The notes under the pieces: model-generated
What the model was told of the DNA's origin: nothing
Databases searched by the model: none
Seen by the model: only the letters and a program-made list of their open reading frames with translations
Shown here: one piece after another, positions 1-7,362 of the stretch
Numbering within the stretch: position 1 is the first letter of the stretch
Layout of the letters: each line of letters begins with the position of its first letter
Translations under genes and position numbers: made by a program
Source of the DNA: Hemicentrotus pulcherrimus
Taxonomy: Eukaryota; Echinodermata; Echinoidea; Camarodonta; Strongylocentrotidae
Length of the DNA: 12,606 nt
NCBI GenBank assembly: GCA_003118195.1
Contig: BEXV01002277.1
Span: 49,360-61,965, forward strand
Direction: 5' to 3'

Positions 1-31
1 CCCCCCCCCCCCCGGTTTTGCCGAAAGGGTG
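1..31. repeat. Poly-C edge followed by the 13-mer TGCCGAAAGGGTG
   Basis: The window opens with 13 C residues, then GGTTT and the 13-mer TGCCGAAAGGGTG at 19-31. The same 13-mer occurs in direct orientation at 12527-12539, 55 bases before the terminal C run. The two edges would fit adjacent pieces of a tandem repeat whose unit contains a poly-C tract. They would also fit assembly breaks at homopolymers. No coding potential is visible. Confidence 0.5.
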
Positions 32-37
32 TATTGA

Positions 38-295
38 CTAGTCTTCCACACCAGTCGTTTATAAAAGAATTTAAGGAATAGAAGTTAGTCGTTTAAATTC
101 AGTTAATCAAAATAGAAACAGGTTAAAAATTTTAATAAAACTAGTTTTGCGTAGTCTTGCTGATCAGGCGTTTATAAGAATTAAATCAATAAATAACAAT
201 CAAGAGCACAATCAAATAATTTACTATGATATCTAAAAATGTCTAATGAATGTGTTTACCTAGTCTAGCATATCAGTCGTTTATTCATTAAAATA
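38..295 (+). repeat. Three diverged copies of a ~36-bp motif spaced ~110 bp
   Basis: Related blocks start at 38, 151 and 260. All share the pattern TAGTCT, then a variable centre, then CAG(T/G)CGTTTAT followed by AT-rich sequence. The spacings are 113 and 109 bp, which suggests an old tandem repeat with a period of about 110 bp in which only the core remains recognisable. A partial echo (TAGTCGTTTA) lies near 86. I see no gene in 1-700. Confidence 0.55.
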
Positions 296-421
296 ACAAC
301 AAATAATATCCATTTCTTTCTATGTATGGAATTCAGAAAATGGTACAATCAAGGAAAATGAAACAATAAAAAATTGTGAGCAGGTTAATAAAATATCTTG
401 AAATTTTTCCTATTTGATTAC

Positions 422-467
422 CTAGCAAGAAAGACATTCTTCCAAAAATGTGCAGTTTCCTTGCTAG
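422..467. other. Imperfect inverted repeat (46-nt hairpin)
   Basis: CTAGCAAG at 422-429 pairs with CTTGCTAG at 460-467. The stem continues inward as AAA/TTT with one bulged base, and then, past a small internal loop, as ACATT/AATGT closing an 8-nt loop. A perfect 12-bp palindrome, CTCCCATGGGAG, follows at 473-484. It may be chance or the remnant of a foldback element; no function is assigned. Confidence 0.4.
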
Positions 468-790
468 CTATTCTCCCATGGGAGTTACCATTTTGATCAA
501 AGTAATGATGTCGTACAATCACTTGAAATACCCATTGACCTGTAAGTTATTTACGGTGCAAGAAACTCACCTGTGAAATGCATGACAATATTTTTTAAAC
601 CCTCTTTTTATAATGTAGTTAATAAATATAAATGTATGTTCTCTCAAAACGTATGGTGAAAAGATTTTTGGTTCAGCTATTTTGAACAATTGTTGTATGA
701 TCAGTTTCTTTTGTTAAACAATATTTTGGCATGCATTAGTTGTTGCTCGGTCAAACAGATCTCCACAAAATGTTCAAACGATTAACGTAC

Positions 791-914
791 ATAGATCAGC
801 TCAGAGAAATCACCTGTTTCAGATGCCCGAGTATCGAGATGGATGATGTTTGCATCGATCACTTTCGGTGTAGAATTCCAAGTTATTATGCAACACCATT
901 TCCATGTTATGCAG
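791..914 (+). other. Candidate cysteine-containing exon, copy 1
   Basis: This 124-bp block is open on the plus strand and reads IDQLREIT, then C-x2-C-x9-C-x5-C-x11-C, ending in PCYAG. It is followed directly by GTAAAG, a strong splice-donor match (CAG|GTAAAG at 915). The three copies have identical length in this block while flanking sequence carries indels, which would suit constraint on reading frame. However, substitutions between copies are mostly non-synonymous and no family is recognised. A possible acceptor (AAACAG) lies upstream near 760 with a weak pyrimidine tract. It could be an exon of an extracellular protein, a pseudo-exon or a non-coding repeat. Confidence 0.3.
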
Positions 915-951
915 GTAAAGGAGAGGTATAGAATATCGGTAAAGGGTCTTG

Positions 952-980
952 AGACGAGACCAGCAATGTCGGTCTCGTCT
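952..980. repeat. Perfect 10-bp-arm hairpin, first of four GAGAC/GTCTC sub-repeats
   Basis: AGACGAGACC at 952-961 and GGTCTCGTCT at 971-980 are exact reverse complements around the loop AGCAATGTC. Related hairpins lie at 1025-1055 in the same unit, and at 1637-1676 and 1709-1729 in the second unit. The last has 7-bp arms, GAGACCG/CGGTCTC. A similar GCAATG or GCAATA-type loop recurs in three of the four, and GCATTG in the fourth, so this is a repeated palindromic motif rather than isolated chance stems. Confidence 0.6.
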
Positions 981-1507
981 GCCTTTTGAAAATTTTTCAT
1001 AGGATTCGCGAGACTAGCTAATAGCCCACGAGACAAGCAATGTTGGTCCCACGGGCCTAGACAGTTAAGACAGTTAAGACAATGCGAGACCGATAGCCCA
1101 TTAGGTGTTATCGCAGGGTTCGAGACCAATAGGTTCTTAGTTTGTAAATGTTCAGTTTCTATTATCTCTTTAGTCGCGATTAAGGTCACCATATTGGATC
1201 CATCGATGCCGTTCTCAAAAGAAAAAAGCATGATTGTGATGGTTAGCTCTACTGAGGCAAAATTACAAAAGCGACCTGCCGTCTTTGAAAGGCGTGGGAA
1301 CTATTAGCGGTAGGCATGAAATTAAAAGAAATGTATGCTATTCAGAATTTAATGTTCGATAGAAAGCTTGAATTCAATGATTTTCTTTTGGGGGATGACT
1401 ATTTCGAACATTAAGCAGTTTCTTTTGTTGAACAAGATTTGGTATGCATAATTAAGTTGTTTGGTCATAACAGAGCTCGACCAATTATTCAAAAGAATGA
1501 CGAACAT

Positions 1508-1631
1508 ATAGATCAGCTCAAAGAAATTACCAGTTTGATATGCCCGAGTAACAAGACGGGTGCTATTTGCATCGATGACTCACTGTGTAGAATGTACAGT
1601 CATTATGCAACACCCTATCCATGTTATCCAG
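1508..1631 (+). other. Candidate cysteine-containing exon, copy 2
   Basis: Second copy of the 124-bp block, also open on the plus strand. It reads IDQLKEIT and then CPSNKTGAICIDD, followed by C and a second PCY motif. The first cysteine of copy 1 is serine here (TGT to AGT); the remaining four cysteine positions are kept. It ends CCAG|GTGGAG, a weaker but acceptable donor. No homologous family is recognised, and no splice partner can be linked to it inside the window. Confidence 0.3.
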
Positions 1632-1636
1632 GTGGA

Positions 1637-1729
1637 GGTCCTTGAGAAAAGACTAGCATTGTTGGTCTCACGGACCTTCTCACATGCTTTGCGAGTTTTA
1701 TAGCCCATGAGACCGGCAATAGCGGTCTC
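1637..1729. repeat. Two further GAGAC/GTCTC palindromic sub-repeats
   Basis: The first hairpin uses GGTCC 1637-1641 with GGACC 1672-1676 and TGAGA 1643-1647 with TCTCA 1666-1670, around a GCATTG-containing loop. The second is GAGACCG 1709-1715 with CGGTCTC 1723-1729 around GCAATAG. Both sit just downstream of the candidate exon in the second tandem unit, as the 952-980 hairpin does in the first. Confidence 0.55.
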
Positions 1730-2146
1730 GCCAGTGATTCATATCCCTGGTCTCACTGAGCTTTTGAAGTGTACTCACAGAATTGCGAGACCGATAAGTT
1801 ACTAATTTCTTGATTTTCAGTTTCTATAATATCTTTTGTCGCAATTAAGGTCACCATAAGGTTAATCGGTGCTGTTCTCGATAGAAAAGGGCATGTTATG
1901 ATTAGGTCTACCGAGGCAAAACTATATAAGCGACCTGCCATCCACGAAGGACGTAGAAATGAATAAAATATGAGCGGTATTCATGAAGAAATGTATGCTA
2001 TTTAGGTTCTTATTTTCCAAGGGAAATTTGAATTCATTAACATTCTGTTTTTCATTAGCAGTTTCTTTTGTTAAACAATATTTAGCATGCATAAGCTGTA
2101 GCTTGGCCAGACAGAGCTCAACCAATTATTCAAAATAGTACCAAAT

Positions 2147-2270
2147 ATAGATCAGCTCAAAGAAATCACCTGTTTAAAATGACCGAGTAACAAGACGGAT
2201 GCTTTTTGCATCGATGACACTCGGTGTAGAATTCCAAGTCATTATGCAACACCATATCCATGTTATGCAG
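2147..2270 (+). pseudogene. Cysteine-block copy 3, interrupted by TGA
   Basis: Third copy of the 124-bp block, again without internal indels. A TGA at 2180-2182 replaces the TGC cysteine codon found at the same place in copies 1 and 2, and the donor-like GT is GC (CAG|GCAAAG). If the block was ever an exon, this copy is most simply a decayed one. Selenocysteine decoding of TGA is a formal alternative without support here. The unit is cut by the SINE 16 bp further on. Confidence 0.35.
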
Positions 2271-2286
2271 GCAAAGAAGAGGTATA

Positions 2287-2450
2287 TTGGTTAGGGTTCT
2301 TGACTCTCATTTGAGAGATTACCCGGTTCGATCCTCGCTTGGTGCTTACATCCTTGGACAAGATGCTTTGTCCGCATTGTCTCTTTCGACCCAGGTGTAA
2401 AATAGATACCTGGAATTGCTGGGGTAATGCAGGAAGTGCAGTATTAACCT

Positions 2451-2492
<42 letters not shown>

Positions 2493-2557
2493 TTGCATAT
2501 TTATGTTTCATTGTCAGAAAAAATACTTATTGTACTTGATATTATTATTTTTTATAG
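2287..2557 (+). mobile_element. tRNA-derived SINE
   Basis: The head reads like a tRNA gene: TTGGTTAGGG (D-arm/A-box region), an anticodon-stem-like TGACTCTCATTTGAGAG, and a good RNA polymerase III B-box, GGTTCGATCC, at 2325-2334. The body contains TCGACCCAGGTGTAAA...ATACCTGG, a module familiar from SINE families of marine invertebrates. It carries a TA microsatellite at 2456-2488 and ends in GATATTATTATTTTTT, an ATT-type tail. Exact ends are uncertain and no target-site duplication was identified. It interrupts the third tandem unit. Confidence 0.7.
2456..2488. repeat. (TA)n microsatellite
   Basis: An uninterrupted TA run of 33 bases lies inside the SINE tail region. It generates tyrosine/isoleucine runs in every overlapping open frame, so those frames are not genes. 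Confidence 0.95.
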
Positions 2558-2587
2558 AAAAACACTATGCTTACATGAATGCAGAAG

Positions 2588-2607
2588 AAAATCAAATCAA
2601 ATCAAAT
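2588..2607 (+). repeat. (AAATC)n tract, LINE-tail-like
   Basis: AAATC is repeated about four times just after GCAGAAG. The same pentamer occurs in reverse at 5342-5361 in a more convincing LINE 3' end. Such simple tails mark the 3' termini of many non-LTR elements, so this may be the end of a short plus-strand LINE or LINE-tailed SINE. No coding relic is visible before it. Confidence 0.4.
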
Positions 2608-3079
2608 TCAATAATGATAATGCTGGTATACTACTTCATGTATAAGGTTGTGGACGCTAGATGGCGTAATATAAGAGACTGAGCAGAAGAGGTCAATGCA
2701 CTAAAATTTCTCTAACATTCTGGTTGTTAGTATTCTTAACATTATTTAGAATCTAAAAATATGTAAGATGAGGTTTGTTTAGCTTTCCCATCTCGTACGA
2801 TTAAGTCTTCGACAATCGGATCGCAGGACGATCATGTAGTGTTCGTTTGGCTTTAGGCTGAAATCTTAGAAGTCTTCCAATCACTTTTCATTTTTTCACT
2901 TTTTTCATGATTACAAGACTTTCATAAAGTGATATGCATATACTCGTCACTGGATGTTGAAACATTTCATTAAGTTTTCACTTGCTTTAAGTGCTTTTGC
3001 CTGCATAACAGACCCGAAATCATGTTTCATAGCCAAGGCTCAGTTTGTAAATTTCTTAATTTGATTCCAATAAGATTTA
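2608..3079. other. Unexplained AT-rich non-coding stretch
   Basis: No open frame with recognisable protein similarity, no tRNA and no clear repeat were found. The segment includes GCTAGATGGCG at about 2656-2666, loosely resembling a CTCF core but too short to call. Confidence 0.4.
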
Positions 3080-3172
3080 TATGACATATCGTCTGTTGAG
3101 AGCTGAGAGGGTGTTGGGTCTGTGTAATGAATATGAGTTAACGCCCTTCCGTCTCTCGACAGACCATACATA
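3080..3172 (+). ncRNA. MicroRNA-precursor-like hairpin (candidate)
   Basis: The arms at 3091-3115 and 3140-3164 are each 25 nt and fold around a 24-nt loop. As plus-strand RNA, 23 of 25 positions pair: 19 Watson-Crick and 4 G-U. The remaining two are one C-U and one A-C mismatch. The stem extends outward through ATA/TAT at 3087-3089 and, past a small bulge, TATG/CATA at 3080-3083 and 3169-3172. Overall size, loop size and G-U content match an animal pre-microRNA. A decayed inverted-repeat transposon is the main alternative. No known microRNA seed is recognised. Confidence 0.35.
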
Positions 3173-4148
3173 GTAACCTCACTCACAACTCCATTCTGAA
3201 TCTATAATGTTTTTGACCTGTTTTTTTTTTTTTTTTAATGTTATCCATTATTAGTATCAATTTCATTTTAAACTGCTCAATTTATGGAGATACATACCCT
3301 AATTAGTTTTGTCGTTTTAAACAATAATTATGAAATATTGTACTCATGAGCTTACTTAAATTTACATGTATTTTACAATGTGCAATAATTTGATTGTAGC
3401 CTATTCTAATTCATCTATTTATTCATCGACAGCTCATTGACTTTATATATATCATTTCTACTATATGTTTGTATTTATATTTTTCAATTGAAATCCAACC
3501 AAAATTTTGGTTGAAATAAAGACACATTAATACAAGTCAGTGCGGTCCTGTTGAAATTTAAGCAACATACCTCCACAACTTGTATGGCTATACAAATCAT
3601 ATTGAAAGCACCTCACAGCCTCCTACAGTTCGTATATCATTTCAGAAAAAGAAAACAGTCACAGTTGATTCTCTGAAAGGTCACGGAGGACATAATGTAC
3701 ATCGGTGTGGACTCTACAGCGCCCAAGTCTGTGTAGCGCCCTTATCTGCACATACTCATAACTGCATGAATCTAGTGAAAACTAAACACCAACGAAGATT
3801 AATTTTCCGTCGTTATTAAACCAAACATATTCATGCAGAAAACAAACGTACAAATCATACACATAAATAAAAATAAAAGAATTAAAACATAGTGAGAAAA
3901 GTCTGAATTTTATTCACAACTCTAGACATGCTATCTTTCACATCAAAATTCCACAACTGAATGTAAAATGAATGTGTGCTCAGATCTTTCTATCTTGTAA
4001 TGTCAAAAGGACACTAGCCGCCTTTTTTCGCAAAAATCACATTGCTCTTATTTGGATTTTGATGACATTTTCTCAAACTTATTTTTTTAGAATATAAGGA
4101 ATAACATGAGATTAAGCAATTAGACGAATATAAAAGAAAATATAAGGT
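3173..4148. other. Non-coding stretch with a poly-T tract and an 18-bp palindrome
   Basis: A run of T lies near 3220-3237. A perfect 18-bp palindrome, CAACCAAAATTTTGGTTG, occupies 3496-3513 and is followed at once by AATAAA (3515-3520), which could act as a polyadenylation signal for a plus-strand transcript. A 79-codon open frame at 3580-3819 has no recognised domain and no supporting context, so it is not called. The rest shows nothing identifiable. Confidence 0.4.
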
Positions 4149-4169
4149 CATATATATATATATATATAT
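4149..4169. repeat. (TA)n microsatellite
   Basis: An alternating TA run of 21 bases lies directly upstream of a possible inverted-repeat element that begins near 4171. Confidence 0.9.
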
Positions 4170-4181
4170 GGGCCCGTTCGG

Positions 4182-4502
4182 AAAGTTGGGGCACTTTTTT
4201 GACATACCAGAAGTGAGAAACTATATCTCCAATCAACTGTAAAAATGTTTGCTCAAATTGAGTTTTGCATAAAAAGCATAGCCAAATATCGTCAGAATGC
4301 TGGTAAAAGGAAAAAAATGTGTATTAAGCCGCAAAGAATTTGAAGAAAGGCAACTGAAACATGAACGATTCTGGCAGGGCACTACTATATTTATGTATTG
4401 CGTACAAATCTTCAACAGATAATTTCATCTTCCGTGTGTATTAGAATTTAAGACCTCATACCTACGTTACATGGACGCCTTCATACTTTTGGCCCCAACT
4501 TT
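4182..4502. mobile_element. Possible MITE-like element with 11-bp inverted ends
   Basis: AAAGTTGGGGC at 4182-4192 is the exact reverse complement of GCCCCAACTTT at 4492-4502. The spacing, about 320 bp, is typical of a non-autonomous DNA transposon. No convincing target-site duplication flanks it and similarity outside the 11 bp fades quickly, so a chance pair remains possible. The interior carries no coding capacity. Confidence 0.35.
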
Positions 4503-5338
4503 ATTGACAAACCAGCATCAACAATGCATCAATTAATGATTTTAAAGTACTCTGCGTAAACTAAATGATATCAAGTAACATAAACATGTAAAACATTTAT
4601 CTACATACCACCACAAGAAAATAGGAATAAACTTTTAAACGAACAGAATATTCGAGAGATTACCATAAAACGCTAAATTGGCTGTAAATTAGCTCTTACT
4701 TATGACAATTACTATTCATATACATCTGACATGTCTGAGTAAGCGCAAGTTAACACAATTATGTATATATATATATTGCCCTCTTAAAAAACAACCACAA
4801 ACTTACCAATGCGTTAAAGTGTTTATAATATGTCTTTATGAGTAAAAATCATATCTATCAACAAAATTGTATCAAACATTAGGTCCCTACACAACAAATC
4901 AATTATTTACATACATGATACATAATGGATTAGATTTAGTTGGGATATTAACTTTTTAATGAAAGTCTACTGTCAATTCTATGATACTTATCACATGTGT
5001 ACTTTTTGTATTTTGGTTTAGTAACTTTTGAGTTTTCAAGCGCTATTATGCTCCTTCCAACTGTAAAATGGCGCAGCTGACAAGTTAACAGAGAGAAATT
5101 AAATATCATGAGACAAGAAGATAGTAGGCTTTTCAAAATAATCAAAGGTTAACCTATGGATCGAAAGAAGGTTCTGTGAAAGCATAAATACATTGCATTA
5201 TTCCCAACACTGAAGCACTAAAGCTAGACATAATTTAACGGAATTAAGACCAAGAAGCACATGCATATGGCTTGACCCTGTGACACTCATTTGTTCCATC
5301 AGCCCAAACTTGGTACAAGGCGATTTTTTTCATTTTGA
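4503..5338. other. Non-coding AT-rich stretch
   Basis: Only short open frames without recognisable domains occur here, plus a small TATATATATATA tract near 4764-4775. No RNA gene or identifiable transposon was found. Confidence 0.4.
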
Positions 5339-5585
5339 TTAGATTTGATTTGATTTGATTTATTTTTGATTTTCTTTTCCTTTTGCAGTTTTACAAATAT
5401 ATAACAAACGAATCATTTAACATTTTATACATGACAAAAGAGTATATTTAAAACATAGTAAGGTTGGCTGTAAATAATCAGAAACATCAAACAGGAGGGT
5501 TGACTAAGAAATCAAAGCTTGATAGCATGACTACCCTCAATGGATACATGATAATACAAATATTGAGGGGAAAATATTGATAAAA

Positions 5586-5616
<31 letters not shown>

Positions 5617-5640
5617 AAGAAGAAAAAAGGAGGGATGTAC
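5339..5640 (-). mobile_element. 3' end of a non-LTR retrotransposon (LINE), minus strand
   Basis: Read on the minus strand, the segment ends in AAAACTGCAAAAGGAAAAG, then AATCAAAAATAAATC and repeated AAATC units. This is the appearance of a LINE 3' untranslated region with a simple-repeat tail. Only non-coding 3' sequence is visible, so the copy would be 5'-truncated. The upstream limit is uncertain, and a GA microsatellite at 5592-5616 lies in it. No RT-coding relic was recognised. Confidence 0.5.
5592..5616. repeat. (GA)n microsatellite
   Basis: A run of about 12 GA dinucleotides is followed by a purine-rich stretch to about 5634. Confidence 0.95.
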
Positions 5641-6074
5641 ATCAAGATTCACAGATTTATGACAACACTTTCTAAAACTCTGTTACTCAGTCAGCCGTGG
5701 AAGAGATATTATGATTAGGATATCATTGAACATAATTTTTGATAAGAAGCTACCAATATTGGGACACTTTTTCAGGGCCGTGTATCTCAGATTTAACATT
5801 GTTAAACGATCCCTTTAAAGAAGACAATAACGGAAAATACAATATGAATATAAACATACGACACATTTGAGTAAAGCAAGAGTTAACCCCCATTTTCAGG
5901 TTAACAAACATAATGACATACAAATAATGACAGAAATTTCCGAATATAAAGATTGTAGTTACATTTGGGGGAAAAAAAAAAGAAACACGACTAGAAAATC
6001 TGAATCAACGAAAATAAGGTCACATATTATTAACATCCACCAGATACACACACGATGATCATTACAATGGGATA
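5641..6074. other. Non-coding stretch, nothing recognised
   Basis: It contains one short open frame (5867-6058) with no domain similarity, no RNA gene signal and no obvious repeat structure before the MITE at 6075. Confidence 0.4.
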
Positions 6075-6255
6075 CTAGGGGTGGATCCAGGATTTTCAAG
6101 GGGGTGGGAAATATACGAAATTTTGAACCTTAACATGCTCTATGGTACATTCTGAGGCATTCTGAATGCGTAAAATGAACATTTATGTGAATATTGTTTT
6201 TTTCAAAAGAAAAAAGGGGGACGTGCGCCCCAACGTCTCCTGGATCCGCCCCTAG
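6075..6255. mobile_element. MITE with 18-bp terminal inverted repeats
   Basis: CTAGGGGTGGATCCAGGA at 6075-6092 matches the reverse complement of 6238-6255 at 17 of 18 positions. The subterminal parts are G-rich on the left (AAGGGGG) and correspondingly C-rich on the right. The 181-bp interior is AT-rich and has no coding capacity, so the element is non-autonomous. An AGGGGCGGATCCAGG-type end is common among short hAT-like elements of animals, but the expected 8-bp target duplication is not recognisable here, so superfamily assignment is tentative. Confidence 0.8.
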
Positions 6256-6458
6256 AAATATTAATACAAGTTTGTTAATGTGTGCAGTTTACCTAAGATT
6301 TCCTTTTTGTGGTATCTACGAAAAACATTCGGAATATATATTTTTAAAAAGCATTCCATAACTTGCATTTTGTAGCTTCAGTTATGAAAACAGGGAATTT
6401 AATCGATCAATATGTATTTTGAAACATTTATCATGTTTTCATACCTTCATATTTAAAA

Positions 6459-7130
6459 ATCAAGCTGCCATCGGTTAAAAGTAACTTTAAAAAGAGAAGT
6501 CTGCAATACGGAGGAGCAAAATGATGGAATGAGTTACCTAATGATGTAAAAGCTTCGATTTTACAGTTTTAAATTGGACAGTAGAGTGAGAGTAGAGTAC
6601 TATATTGGCTCATTTTCTCCATCTCTCTCTCTCTCTCTTTAACTCTCTCTCTATCTATCTATCTCTCTATTGTGCTTGCTCGCAATCTGTACAATATGGT
6701 GTACAATAACTAGCTGCCTATTTAATATAATTATATTCAATGTTTGCCAGTTTGCTCATTCGCTTTTTGTTCTCCTACTGATCTATTGCTTCATGGGGTT
6801 TATTCTTTTAAATATATATCAGTTTTACATTTTCAACTCCTAATTTTAACTTAAATTTTAATTTATTTTATTTCATTTCATATTTGTATAATTATTTTAT
6901 TGTGTTATCCGTCACGCTCGATACAATTATTTGCATTAAATTTGATTCGATCAATTTTAAACCCGCTCTTCTTTTACTGTTGTAATTGTTTAATTTGCAT
7001 TGCGTCTTATTTTAAGTTGTATATATTTTGCATGTGATTTTTATAATGTATGCATGGACTTGCTGAAGAACAGCCATTGGCTGAAGCAAGTGATCCGTGT
7101 TGAAATAAAAATAAAATGAAAATGAAATGA
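6459..7130 (+). mobile_element. 5'-truncated LINE: ORF2 C-terminus plus 3' UTR
   Basis: Frame 6459-6572 reads IKLPSVKSNFKKRSLQYGGAK, then a TGA (6522-6524), then WNELPNDVK and a short tail to TAA. The motif arrangement (NF-x-KRSLQY-x-GAK-x-WNELP) is the C-terminal end of ORF2 in CR1/L2/Jockey-type LINEs; the stop sits where a leucine codon is usual. Then follow a 3' UTR with a CT microsatellite, a terminal stem-loop (CTTGCT 7059-7064 pairing with AGCAAG 7085-7090, inside GAAGAACAGCCATTGGCTGAA), and an AAATAAAAATAAAATG tail at about 7103-7130. The copy is inactive. It lies tail-to-tail with the receptor gene. Confidence 0.75.
6622..6670. repeat. (CT)n / (CTAT)n microsatellite
   Basis: Interrupted CT runs grade into CTAT repeats inside the 3' untranslated part of the plus-strand LINE relic. 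Confidence 0.9.
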
Positions 7131-7362
7131 ATTTCAATATTTAAGTTTTGTTGAGTCAGGTTTGAAAACAAAACTTTATCAACACAATTTTCAAAGAAAA
7201 AAAATATTGTAACAAAGAAAAGGAATATGAGAATTCTTTCTTTCATTTTGCATTAAACTGTTTAAAGCAGAGCGATTAATATTGTTGACTAAACTCGGAG
7301 TTCTATAAATAAGTAGGCCTATTCCAAAATTGAATGATGAAAAGGAAATGTAAGTATTAAAT
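7131..7362 (-). other. Probable 3' untranslated region of the adhesion GPCR
   Basis: This AT-rich sequence lies immediately downstream (minus strand) of the receptor stop codon. I do not see a canonical AATAAA on the minus strand before the opposing LINE tail at about 7130. Either a variant signal is used or the transcript runs into the LINE. Confidence 0.4.

Larger units (their letters stand above)
702..2286 (+). repeat. Tandem array of three ~640-715-bp units
   Basis: Units begin at 702, 1416 and 2059, each opening with CAGTTTCTTTTGTT followed a little later by ATGCAT. The first two run full length (714 and 643 bp). The third is cut short at about 2286, where a SINE begins. Shared landmarks in order are the opening motif, GATCAGCTCA, a 124-bp cysteine-containing block, GAGAC/GGTCTC palindromic sub-repeats, and a late segment with AATTAAGGTCACCATA-like sequence and GCGACCTGCC. 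The units are clearly diverged, with many substitutions and indels outside the 124-bp block, so the duplication is not recent. Confidence 0.8.

Noticed and set aside
782..1231. 149-codon minus-strand open frame across the first tandem unit
   Set aside because: It runs antisense over the candidate exon and the palindromes, is not preserved as a comparable long frame in the second unit, and shows no domain.
2287..2360. Functional tRNA gene
   Set aside because: The B-box and anticodon-like stem are good, but the acceptor arms do not pair and the sequence continues into a SINE body.
2650..2670. CTCF-like GCTAGATGGCG
   Set aside because: Too short and imperfect to call without binding data.
3580..3819. 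79-codon plus-strand open frame
   Set aside because: No recognised domain, no splice or promoter context, and a composition consistent with chance.
4014..5145. Short minus-strand open frames
   Set aside because: Low-complexity AT-rich frames without domains or splice context.
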